Assembly (NCBI GenBank): GCA_016234805.1
Contig: JACRNU010000005.1
Span: forward strand, 1 to 32,966
Direction of reading: 5' to 3'
DNA: 32,966 bases
Source of the DNA: Elusimicrobiota bacterium
Lineage (GTDB): Bacteria > Elusimicrobiota > Elusimicrobia > UBA1565 > UBA9628
Shown: one piece after another, positions 1-6,506 of the stretch
Position numbering within the stretch: the stretch's first letter is position 1
Layout: each line of letters starts with the position of its first letter
Program-made: the position numbers and the translations under genes
Notes under the pieces: model-generated
Databases searched by the model: none
What the model was told of the DNA's origin: nothing
The model's input: only the letters and a program-made list of their open reading frames with translations

Positions 1-40
1 ATTGGCCTTGCGCGTAATCGGCGGGCTTGTAGCGGGGCAT
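1..40 (-). CDS. Start of a gene running off the left edge, possibly a transposase
   Basis: An ATG at 40 opens a frame of 13 codons that continues beyond the window. It is preceded by a good ribosome binding site (GGGAGG, 6 bases upstream of the ATG). The visible residues are MPRYKPADYAQGQ. This resembles the opening of some IS1182-like DDE transposases, which often begin with M-x-x-Y/F-K-x-Y/D-x-Q, but 13 residues cannot prove it. The neighbouring 224-1435 gene is AT-richer than the rest of the window, which would fit a mobile element nearby. The start is well supported; the family is a guess. Confidence 0.4.
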   Translation of the reverse strand, partial: MPRYKPADYAQGQ

Positions 41-223
41 CGGAGGCCTCCCGAAACAGAATGACCTCATTCTAGCGCTTCTTTTGTCGGCGGGGAAGGG
101 AACTTCCGTCAACTGAGGGGGTTTTTCTACAGCTTCAACGGATGGATGAGCAGCCGCCGCCGCAAAGGGCAGACCGCGTATGCGGTCTGCTCAATCCAAG
201 GTTAGGTGGAACCGAGATTCTGT
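41..223. other. Intergenic region left of the HEAT-repeat gene
   Basis: These 183 bases hold no convincing gene. They contain a 5 bp hairpin (94-98 with 103-107) and a 9 bp hairpin (169-190, listed separately). If the gene at 1-40 is a transposase, one end of its insertion sequence should lie here, but I cannot identify a terminal inverted repeat because the other end is outside the window. Confidence 0.5.
169..190 (-). terminator. Hairpin downstream of the HEAT-repeat gene
   Basis: A perfect 9 bp inverted repeat, GCAGACCGC and GCGGTCTGC, with a 4 base loop, starts about 34 bases after the stop codon of the 224-1435 gene. No clear U-run follows it on the minus strand, so it is only a weak candidate for an intrinsic terminator. 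It could also belong to the end of a mobile element. Confidence 0.35.
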
Positions 224-1435
224 TCATGGAAGGTCACAGCCTCTGCTGCCGAATTCAGCCCATGCCGGTTCGAAGACGCACCCGCAGTTAATGAATGCTC
301 CGGGAGGCAGTTTCCCGGCGACAGCTTGAAGGCAGGCGGGCTGATCCTCTTGTCTTCGTTGCTTGCAACTGCGGACTTCCATGAAGACCGCATTCCCGAT
401 CTTCACGCAATTGTCGTGAGTCCAATCGTGGGCATTGGGGCCGAATTTGCCTTGTACGCGATAAATGGTGCCCTGGATCTTGCGACGCACATATTTGTCG
501 TGGCTTGTTTCTAAAGCTTTCTCCAAGTATGGCAATCCTTCTTCTCCCATTCCTGCTTCAAAGGCCGCTTGAACGGTGGTGGAGCGCATGTACTCGCTGG
601 GGTCTTGAAAGACCGGCAGGAGAGCTTTCACAGATTCCTTGCCTCCTATTTTGGCGAGTGATTTCGCTGCGCCCCAACGGGCTTGTTCGTCGGCCTTAGG
701 GTCTTGCACTGTCCTTGCGAGAGTGGCTATTGAATTGGGGTTCCGTGAATCACCTAGAAGTCCCGCGACAACGCCTCGATATTTGAAGGTCTCGTCTTCT
801 GCAAGCGCGAGTAGGGGTGCATCGATGGTATCGTCGTGCGTTTTTTGAGCGATGGCATGGAGAGCTCTTGCCGCCACAACCACAACATAAGGGTCCTTGT
901 TATGAAGTTGCTTTGCTATGGTTGCAACACCTTCTTTTGCCCCGATAGCACCGAGAGCGCGAAGAATCGAGACTTGCATTCCTTGGCTCTCAAGGTTCTC
1001 GGAAGCACTGACCAATGTTTGCAGGGATTCTTTGCCGCCGATCGAGCCTAGGGCTTTTGCCGCAGCCGCACGGATTGGCGGCGGCTCATTCTTGTCCCGG
1101 ATGATGTTCTGCAATGGGGTCAGTGCTTGAGGTCCGGAGATTCGTGGCAAGACCTCTTCACCCAACAGAATCCTCATTCTCTGGGGAACTCCCTTGTCCA
1201 AGAACCAATTAAGCACCTCTGGGCCGGCGGCTTGACCCATTTTCGATAATCGGTCCATGTTGCGTATGCAGGCCCAGCCGACAGCCTCCATTTCGGCCCC
1301 TTGTGTTCTCTCGACTTGCTTTCTCATGTCACGCAGTTCGGCCTGAACTGATGCGGTGTCTGCCTCTGCCCAGGACAGGCCGGCGGAAGAAATGGAACAT
1401 GCCGTCAAAATGGCCACAAAGGTGTGTGCCTTCAT
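224..1435 (-). CDS. Secreted HEAT-repeat protein with a Cys-rich C-terminus
   Basis: The product is 403 residues. Residues 1-25 form a signal peptide (MKAHTF, a hydrophobic core, then a small-residue site near SWAEA). About residues 95-330 are alpha-helical HEAT-like repeats, with recurring A-A-x-A-L-x-x-I-G-G-K-E-S phrases near 124-137 and 256-269. The last 65 residues carry six cysteines (343, 357, 368, 384, 386, 400), which suggests a disulfide-bonded or metal-binding tail. HEAT solenoids are protein-binding scaffolds, so a periplasmic binding role is likely but the partner is unknown. I chose the ATG at 1435 because of the GGGGAAG site just upstream; an in-frame GTG at 1453 is the alternative. 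The 901-960 stretch is 50% GC against 60-78% in sampled stretches of neighbouring genes, which suggests acquisition. Confidence 0.8.
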   Translation of the reverse strand: MKAHTFVAILTACSISSAGLSWAEADTASVQAELRDMRKQVERTQGAEMEAVGWACIRNMDRLSKMGQAAGPEVLNWFLDKGVPQRMRILLGEEVLPRISGPQALTPLQNIIRDKNEPPPIRAAAAKALGSIGGKESLQTLVSASENLESQGMQVSILRALGAIGAKEGVATIAKQLHNKDPYVVVVAARALHAIAQKTHDDTIDAPLLALAEDETFKYRGVVAGLLGDSRNPNSIATLARTVQDPKADEQARWGAAKSLAKIGGKESVKALLPVFQDPSEYMRSTTVQAAFEAGMGEEGLPYLEKALETSHDKYVRRKIQGTIYRVQGKFGPNAHDWTHDNCVKIGNAVFMEVRSCKQRRQEDQPACLQAVAGKLPPGAFINCGCVFEPAWAEFGSRGCDLP

Positions 1436-1575
1436 ATTCTTCCCCGTTTCCACCTAACAGGTAATGGGCCGCTTGAATATATTGGAATATTTTCGAGCGC
1501 AATGTGCGGATATATTGGGGCGGCATAGCACGCCATGCGCGCCATGTGGGCCAAAGCCAACAGGGTTGTTTTGGT
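1436..1575. promoter_or_regulatory. Divergent intergenic region with repeated ATATATTGG
   Basis: This AT-rich 140 base region separates two divergent genes and must carry the promoters for both. The 9-mer ATATATTGG occurs twice in direct orientation, at 1477-1485 and 1510-1518, 33 bases apart, about three helical turns. That spacing would suit a regulator binding one face of the DNA. I found no clear paired -35/-10 boxes on either strand. Confidence 0.35.
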
Positions 1576-3633
1576 ATGATTCAGGCGATGCCGTGCCCTC
1601 ACTTCATCCTCGCGTTCCTGGGCTCGTTCCTCCTTTTTGAGAGCGAACTGCTGATTGCCAAGCTGCTGCTCCCGCATTTCGGCGGCTCAGCGCAGGTCTG
1701 GACAGGGTGCATGATGTTCTTCCAGGGAGCGCTCCTGCTGGGCTACCTTTACGGACACTTGGCATCCACGCGGCTGAGCCCTCGCAGGCAGGCCTGGCTG
1801 CATCTCGGGGTCCTGGCGCTGGCGGCCTTGGCCTTCCCTTTGCGGCCCGCGCCCGGAGGCATGGACCATCCGCTCGCGGCTCTCCTGCTCGCCCTGATGA
1901 CCTCCATCGGCGCGCCATTCGTGGCCCTGTCTGCCACGGTGCCCACGCTCCAGAGATGGCTGGCAGGCTCGGACAGGCCGGAAAGGGAGAACCCCTATTC
2001 CCTCTACGCGGCCTCCAACGCCGGCGCGCTGTCAGGCCTGCTCCTCTACCCGTTCCTCATCGAGCCCCTTTTGCCTCTCGATGTCCAGGTCAGGCTGTGG
2101 CAGGCCTGCTACGCGCTCTTCGGCATTGGGCACCTGTTTTGTTTGCCCGCGCCCGCCGTTGCTGGCGCCGGCGTGCCCATCCCGGCGTCCGCTCCATCCA
2201 TCCCCAAGCGCAGGATGGCGGCGTGGATCGCGCTCGCGGCCGGGCCGTGCGCCGCCATGCTGGCAGCCGCCCAGTACCTGTCGTCGAACCTGACGGCCGT
2301 GCCGCTCCTTTGGATGGTCCCTTTGGGCATCTATCTTTCCACCTTCATCCTCAACTTCAAGGCCCGGCCCTGGCGGCCCTACGGGTGCGTCTTGTTCCTC
2401 GCGGCGGGACTGGGACTGGCGCCGCTCCTCCTGGCCGTGGTGGGAATGCGCCTGCTCTCCAGCGGGACCATGGCGCTCGTCGGCGCGGTCAGCGTGATCG
2501 GATTGACGCTCAACCTGGCCGCGCTCTTCATCATCGCCATGATCTGCCACCGTTCTCTCGCGGAGGACAAGCCCGCGGAGGAAGGGACCTCCTCCCTCTT
2601 CTACCTCTGCCTCTCCCTCGGCGGACTTCTGGGCGGCGCGCTCCTGAGCGTCGCGATCCCCTTGCTGGGCCGCGGCAGCGGCATCATCGGCCTGGACTGG
2701 CTCGCCGCGGGAGCCCTGTCTCTGGCCGCCCTGGTGCTCCGGGACTGGGAGCTGTGGCGCTCCCGCAGCGCGTTGCGGCCCTCCACCTTGTTGGGGGCTT
2801 TCGTCGTCATCGTGATGTTCTTCTTCACGGCTCGGGCCAGCCTCCAGCCAGGGGTCTTCGCTCTTCGGAACTTCTACGGCGTGCACCGGGTCGTGGAGGA
2901 CGGCCGCTTGCGGATGCTGATGCACGGCAACACCCTGCACGGCCTGCAGTACCGCGACCCTTCCCGCGCCCTGGAGTCGCTGGCGTACTACCACAAGCTC
3001 GGCCCCGTGGGAGACATCTTCGGGCTCTTCGGAAAAGACCTGCGGGCGGTCGGGGTCGTCGGCCTGGGGGCGGGCAGCCTCGCGGCCTACGGCCGCGCCG
3101 ACATGCGCATGACTTTCTACGAGCTCGACCCTGACGTCCTGGCTATCGCGCGGGAGCGATTCGACTTCCTGTCCCAGACCCCGGCTTCCGTGGACTTCGT
3201 GATCGGCGACGCTCGAAAGTCCCTGGAGGCTTCGCGGTCTGCCTACGACCTCCTCGCGGTGGACGCTTTCAGCGCGGGATCCATCCCGACCCATCTGCTC
3301 ACCAGGGAGGCCTTCGAACTCTATCGCCGACGGCTCAACCCCGGCGGGATCATCCTCGTCCAGATCTCGAACAAGCACATCGACCTTCGGCCCATGCTGG
3401 CAGCCCAATCCAGGGCTCTGGGCCTCCGGGGTCTCCTCCGGCGCGCAGTCCCGCCCGCAGGCTACGGACGGGAGTACTACGTAAGCCATTGGGCGGTGTT
3501 CTCCGAGGACGAGGAGAAGCTAAGGAAGCTCGGGGCTGCCGCGGAGTGGGAAGACCTCTCCCGCTGGGAGTCCCGGTCCGTGGGCGCCTGGACGGACCAG
3601 CACGCCAGCATCCTTCCCCTCATCCGCCTCTGA
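1576..3633 (+). CDS. Fused MFS-like membrane / spermidine-synthase-like protein
   Basis: The product is about 685 residues. The N-terminal ~440 residues are a series of hydrophobic segments (about 10-12 membrane helices), opening with FESELLIAKLLLPHFGGSAQVW, a phrase typical of fused MFS/spermidine synthase proteins. The C-terminal domain is a Rossmann methyltransferase-like fold: the nucleotide-binding loop VVGLGAGSLAAYG lies near residues 490-503, followed by an acidic FYELDPDVL strand, VIGDAR and LLAVDAFSAGSIPTHLL. The DSxDP-type acidic active site of true spermidine synthases is not visible; VDAFSAGSIP stands in its place, so the polyamine reaction is doubtful. The start is ATG 1576 (AGGG about 10 bases upstream); ATG 1588 and an upstream start at 1504 are alternatives. 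It is the only plus-strand gene and converges on the minus-strand operon with a 17 bp gap. Confidence 0.85.
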   Translation: MIQAMPCPHFILAFLGSFLLFESELLIAKLLLPHFGGSAQVWTGCMMFFQGALLLGYLYGHLASTRLSPRRQAWLHLGVLALAALAFPLRPAPGGMDHPLAALLLALMTSIGAPFVALSATVPTLQRWLAGSDRPERENPYSLYAASNAGALSGLLLYPFLIEPLLPLDVQVRLWQACYALFGIGHLFCLPAPAVAGAGVPIPASAPSIPKRRMAAWIALAAGPCAAMLAAAQYLSSNLTAVPLLWMVPLGIYLSTFILNFKARPWRPYGCVLFLAAGLGLAPLLLAVVGMRLLSSGTMALVGAVSVIGLTLNLAALFIIAMICHRSLAEDKPAEEGTSSLFYLCLSLGGLLGGALLSVAIPLLGRGSGIIGLDWLAAGALSLAALVLRDWELWRSRSALRPSTLLGAFVVIVMFFFTARASLQPGVFALRNFYGVHRVVEDGRLRMLMHGNTLHGLQYRDPSRALESLAYYHKLGPVGDIFGLFGKDLRAVGVVGLGAGSLAAYGRADMRMTFYELDPDVLAIARERFDFLSQTPASVDFVIGDARKSLEASRSAYDLLAVDAFSAGSIPTHLLTREAFELYRRRLNPGGIILVQISNKHIDLRPMLAAQSRALGLRGLLRRAVPPAGYGREYYVSHWAVFSEDEEKLRKLGAAAEWEDLSRWESRSVGAWTDQHASILPLIRL

Positions 3634-3650
3634 CGATCTCCCGGCTGGGA

Positions 3651-4199
3651 CTACCTGTGTCCCGAGGTGTCGATCTGAGCGTCGCGGGAGGGGTTCTCGG
3701 TCGCGGCCGGGAGCTTCGGGGCCATGAATTCCGCGAAAGGATCAGGCCTTCCGCCCACGTCGATCTCAGCGATGCGCTTCTCGCACTCCTTGCGGGTCCT
3801 CAGAGCGCGGCGCTCGCCCTTTTTGAAAGCCTCACGAGCCGCGTTCGGAGCGGTCTCCGCGAGCTTGCCCAATCGTTCAGCGATGTCGCCGGAGGTCACA
3901 GCCAGCTTTTGGGCCGCGGACCGGGCGCCTTCCTCTCCCTGGGTGGAGGCCCAGTTGACCGTGCCTCGGGCTTTCTTGAGGTCCGCCTCCAAAGCCTTGA
4001 CCTCCCCGAGTATGGCTTCCACGCGGCCGCCGTCACGGACCAGTCTTTCCAGCCGGTCCATGCGTTCCCGGCTGGCGTCCGCCAGGCTCATCACCAGGGC
4101 GGCCCTTTTGCTGGCGCCTTCCTCCTTGGCAGGCTCGGCCGGCTCGCCGGCAGCGAGCACCCCGATGAAAAGAACGACGGCTAGGCAGGCGTACCTCAT
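3651..4199 (-). CDS. Small secreted coiled-coil protein of unknown function
   Basis: The product is 182 residues. It opens with a signal peptide (MRYACLAVVLFIGVLAAG). The rest is charged and helical, rich in Ala, Lys, Glu and Arg, with long stretches likely to form coiled coil between about 40 and 135. There is no lipobox cysteine after the hydrophobic core. The start is firm: ATG at 4199 has a strong CAGGAGGGAAC site and overlaps the ridA stop as ATGA. As the last gene of the long minus-strand operon it is presumably co-expressed with rho and ridA. I do not recognise the family, and the function is unknown. Confidence 0.75.
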   Translation of the reverse strand: MRYACLAVVLFIGVLAAGEPAEPAKEEGASKRAALVMSLADASRERMDRLERLVRDGGRVEAILGEVKALEADLKKARGTVNWASTQGEEGARSAAQKLAVTSGDIAERLGKLAETAPNAAREAFKKGERRALRTRKECEKRIAEIDVGGRPDPFAEFMAPKLPAATENPSRDAQIDTSGHR

Positions 4200-4594
4200 G
4201 TTCCCTCCTGCTGCGGCAGAGCCGCGACAGCCTCGATCTCGACAGCAGCGGCCTTGGGCAGGGCCGCCACCTGAACGGTGGCCCGCGCCGGATGCGGCGC
4301 AGGGAAGTGCTTGGCGTAGACCTCGTTCATGGCCGGGAACTCCTTGAGGTCGATCATGTAGACCGTGGTCTTGACCACGGCGGAAAGGTCGAGCCCCGCC
4401 TCCCGGAGCACGGCTTTGAGGTTCAGGATGACCTGTTCGGTCTGCTCCGCGACCCCTCCCTGGGCCATGACCCCGGCTTGGTCGAGCGGAAGCTGGCCGG
4501 ACAGGAAGAGCCACGAGCCGCACCGCACCGCTTGGGAATACGGCCCGATGGCGGCTGGAGCGGAACGCGAGACCACCGCGGACTTGCCGCTCAC
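4196..4594 (-). CDS. ridA: RidA-family enamine/imine deaminase
   Basis: The product is 132 residues, the usual RidA length. It shows the family core: IGPYSQAV near the N-terminus, LFLSGQLPLD, then VVKTTVYMIDLKEFPAMNEVY and PARATVQVAALPKAAAVEIEA. The Arg in PARATV is the conserved carboxylate-binding residue and the Glu in the VEIEA strand is the usual C-terminal acidic residue. RidA hydrolyses reactive 2-aminoacrylate-type enamines made by PLP enzymes. The start is GTG at 4594, which overlaps the rho stop as GTGA; no better start exists. The stop overlaps the next gene as ATGA, so rho, ridA and the 3651-4199 gene are chained by overlaps. A specific metabolic partner is not evident from context. 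Confidence 0.92.
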   Translation of the reverse strand: MSGKSAVVSRSAPAAIGPYSQAVRCGSWLFLSGQLPLDQAGVMAQGGVAEQTEQVILNLKAVLREAGLDLSAVVKTTVYMIDLKEFPAMNEVYAKHFPAPHPARATVQVAALPKAAAVEIEAVAALPQQEGT

Positions 4595-5643
4595 TTGAGC
4601 GTCTCCAGCATGGCCTTGTTGGTCTTGTGCAGCCTCAGCATCTCGTTCAAGGCCTTGATGGCCTCGAGGTCGCCCATGCCTGCCAGCACGCGCCGCAGCC
4701 GCCAGACGAGCTCGAGGGTGTCGGGCGGCAGGAGCTTCTCCTCCTTGCGCGTCCCGGACTCCCGGACCTTCATGGCCGGGAAGATGCGGTGCTCCGCGGC
4801 CTGCCGGAAGAGCACGAGCTCCATGTTGCCCGTGCCCTTGAACTCCTGGAAGATGATGTCGTCCATCCTGCTGCCTGTCTCCACCAGCGCAGTGGCCAGG
4901 ATGGTGAGAGAGCCCCCTTCCTCGAGCTTGCGGGCGGCCCCGAAGATGCGCCGGGGAACCTCCAGGGCGCGCGAGTCGAGGCCTCCGGTCATGGTGCGGC
5001 TGCCGTTGGCGAACTGGTTGTGGACCCGGGCCAGGCGCGTGATCGAATCGAGAAGGACGAAGACGTCCTCGCCCGCGGAAGCGTGCTCCACGGCCTCCTT
5101 CATGACCGATTCCGCCGTGGCCACGTGCCTCTCGTAGGGCTGGTCGCTGCAGGACGCGAAGACCGTGGCCGGGACGCTGCGCTTGAACTCCGTCACCTCC
5201 TCGGGACGCTCGTCGATGAGGAGCGCGTACTGGCGGATCTTGGGATCGCTGGCCGCCACGGCCTGCGAGATGAGCCTCAGGAAGGTGGTCTTTCCGGCCT
5301 TCGGAGGCGACACGATGAGCCCCCGCGTGCCCTTGCCCACCGGACAGAGGAGGTCCACGGCCCGCATGCACGGGTCGGAGGAGCCCTTTTCCAGGCAGAT
5401 CCACTCCCGCGGATCGATGGGGGTCTTCGAGGTGAAGAGCTTCTCGGCTTCGCTGGGCTCCCGCTGGACCGGTCTGGGCTGGTTGTTGCCGCCCCGGTCG
5501 CGGTTGCGGAAATCGCGCCTGCGGAACTGCCCTTGCCCGCCCTGGCCGTGCTGGCCGCCGCGGCCGCCCTGGCCGTGCTGGCCGCCCTGGCCGCCCTGGC
5601 CGCCCTGACCACCATGCCTGAATCCCGGCCTTCTGTTTCTCAT
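4591..5643 (-). CDS. rho: Transcription termination factor Rho lacking the N-terminal RNA-binding domain
   Basis: The product is 350 residues against about 419 in E. coli. The ATPase core is complete: Walker A SPPKAGKT (112-119), catalytic Glu in LLIDERPEEV (Glu145), Walker B VFVLLDS (Asp199), the secondary-site Q-loop region TMTGGLDSRAL, ATALVETGSRMDD, EFKGTGNMEL and the arginine-finger segment ESGTRKEE. Spacing from the Walker A Lys to the Walker B Asp (81) equals that of E. coli Rho. Upstream of the core only about 70 residues remain: 1-66 is low complexity, Gly/Gln/His/Arg-rich with GGQ repeats. The N-terminal helix bundle and OB-fold that form the primary RNA site are absent. This is not a frameshift, because murI ends 17 bp upstream. 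ATG 5643 has a perfect AGGAGG site. The stop overlaps ridA. Confidence 0.93.
   Translation of the reverse strand: MRNRRPGFRHGGQGGQGGQGGQHGQGGRGGQHGQGGQGQFRRRDFRNRDRGGNNQPRPVQREPSEAEKLFTSKTPIDPREWICLEKGSSDPCMRAVDLLCPVGKGTRGLIVSPPKAGKTTFLRLISQAVAASDPKIRQYALLIDERPEEVTEFKRSVPATVFASCSDQPYERHVATAESVMKEAVEHASAGEDVFVLLDSITRLARVHNQFANGSRTMTGGLDSRALEVPRRIFGAARKLEEGGSLTILATALVETGSRMDDIIFQEFKGTGNMELVLFRQAAEHRIFPAMKVRESGTRKEEKLLPPDTLELVWRLRRVLAGMGDLEAIKALNEMLRLHKTNKAMLETLK
5530..5613 (-). repeat. Tandem GGQ-encoding repeat in rho
   Basis: This part of rho, codons 11-38, is built from near-perfect repeats of a 9 base unit read ctggccgcc on the plus strand. It encodes runs of Gly-Gly-Gln broken by His-Gly-Gln and Gly-Arg. 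Such tracts expand and contract by slippage, so length may vary between strains. Because the unit is 9 bases, changes would keep the reading frame. Confidence 0.75.
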
Positions 5644-5660
5644 TGCTTCCTCCTGTTCCG

Positions 5661-6506
5661 CTACAGGTCGAACCTGTGGCAGCGCACGTCCACTTCCTTG
5701 CCGATCAGCCGCCCTGCCAGCCTCCTGAACCGTTCCGGCCCGTCCGACACGACGAATCGATGCCTTCCCCTGCCCGAGGTCCTCTCCAGCCCCATCCGCC
5801 GCAGGAGCCCGCAGATCTCGACTGCGGTCTGTTCCGCGGAGTCGATGAGCGCGACGCCCTTTCCCATCACCCTGGCGACCACGTCCTTGAGCAGCGGGTA
5901 GTGCGTGCACCCCAGGATGAGGGTATCCACCCCGCCGAGCCTCATCGGCGCCAGGTACCGACGCGCCACAGCCTCGGTGACCGCGTCATCCCACCAGCCT
6001 TCCTCTACGAGAGGCACGAAGAGCGGGCAGGCGATGCCCACGACCCGCGCTTTCGGCCGCAGGCCCGTCACGACGCGCGTGTAGGCGCCGGAAGAGATGG
6101 TGGCCTCCGTACCGATGATGCCGATAGACCCGCTGCGGGAGGCCTCCACGGCCGATTTCGCGCCGGGCAGGATCACCCCGATGACGGGCACGCGGGTCCC
6201 CCGGCGCACCCTGGGCAGGGCCACGGCCGAGGCGGTGTTGCAGGCCACGACCAGGGCCTTGATCCCGCAGCGGTCGAGAAACCGCGCGACCTCGAAGGAA
6301 TACCGGCCCACGGCCTCCGGCGACTTCGTCCCGTACGGGACGTGCGCGGTGTCGCCGAAATAGACCAGGTTCTCGGAGGGCATCCTGCGGCTGATGGCGT
6401 CGAACACCGTCAGGCCCCCGATGCCCGAGTCGAAAACGCCGATTGGTCTGTCACTTGCCCCCCCCGCGGGGGGGCAAGTAGTGGGGGGGCATAAGCGCCG
6501 TTTCAT
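5661..6506 (-). CDS. murI: Glutamate racemase
   Basis: The product is 281 residues. MurI makes D-glutamate for peptidoglycan. Key residues are visible: FDSG (Asp26), the first catalytic Cys in VVACNTASA (Cys89), the second in ILGCTHYPLL (Cys200) with His202, and VYFGDTAHVPYG. The sequence resembles other racemases only from about residue 20 (RPIGVFDSGIGGLTV). The first 19 residues (MKRRLCPPTTCPPAGGASD) are encoded by C- and G-runs that form a large hairpin (6453-6479). No other start codon is available in frame. ATG 6506 has AAGGA upstream and overlaps the amidase stop as ATGA, which supports it. It lies in the wall-synthesis part of the operon, 17 bp before rho. Confidence 0.93.
   Translation of the reverse strand: MKRRLCPPTTCPPAGGASDRPIGVFDSGIGGLTVFDAISRRMPSENLVYFGDTAHVPYGTKSPEAVGRYSFEVARFLDRCGIKALVVACNTASAVALPRVRRGTRVPVIGVILPGAKSAVEASRSGSIGIIGTEATISSGAYTRVVTGLRPKARVVGIACPLFVPLVEEGWWDDAVTEAVARRYLAPMRLGGVDTLILGCTHYPLLKDVVARVMGKGVALIDSAEQTAVEICGLLRRMGLERTSGRGRHRFVVSDGPERFRRLAGRLIGKEVDVRCHRFDL
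6453..6479 (-). repeat. GC hairpin within the murI 5' coding region
   Basis: ACTTG plus a run of eight C, a GC centre, then seven G and CAAGT form an inverted repeat with 12 bp pairing and a 3 base loop. It sits inside the first 20 codons of murI, next to a further G7 run at 6482-6488. In the mRNA it lies shortly after the start codon and could affect translation. It looks like an inserted repeat. Confidence 0.75.

Noticed and set aside
2032-3489. Long minus-strand open frame (485 codons) opposite the fused membrane/SpeE-like gene
   Set aside because: It is the antisense shadow of a strongly supported gene; composition is Glu/Arg/Gln/His-rich as expected for a reverse frame in GC-rich DNA, with no recognisable domain.
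3634-3650. Shared terminator between the converging genes
   Set aside because: The 17 bp gap has no clear stem and no T-run on either strand.
5644-5910. Upstream extension of the rho frame that might have contained the missing RNA-binding domain
   Set aside because: That stretch is the end of murI in another frame and its rho-frame translation has no OB-fold features. The AGGAGG site fixes the start at 5643.
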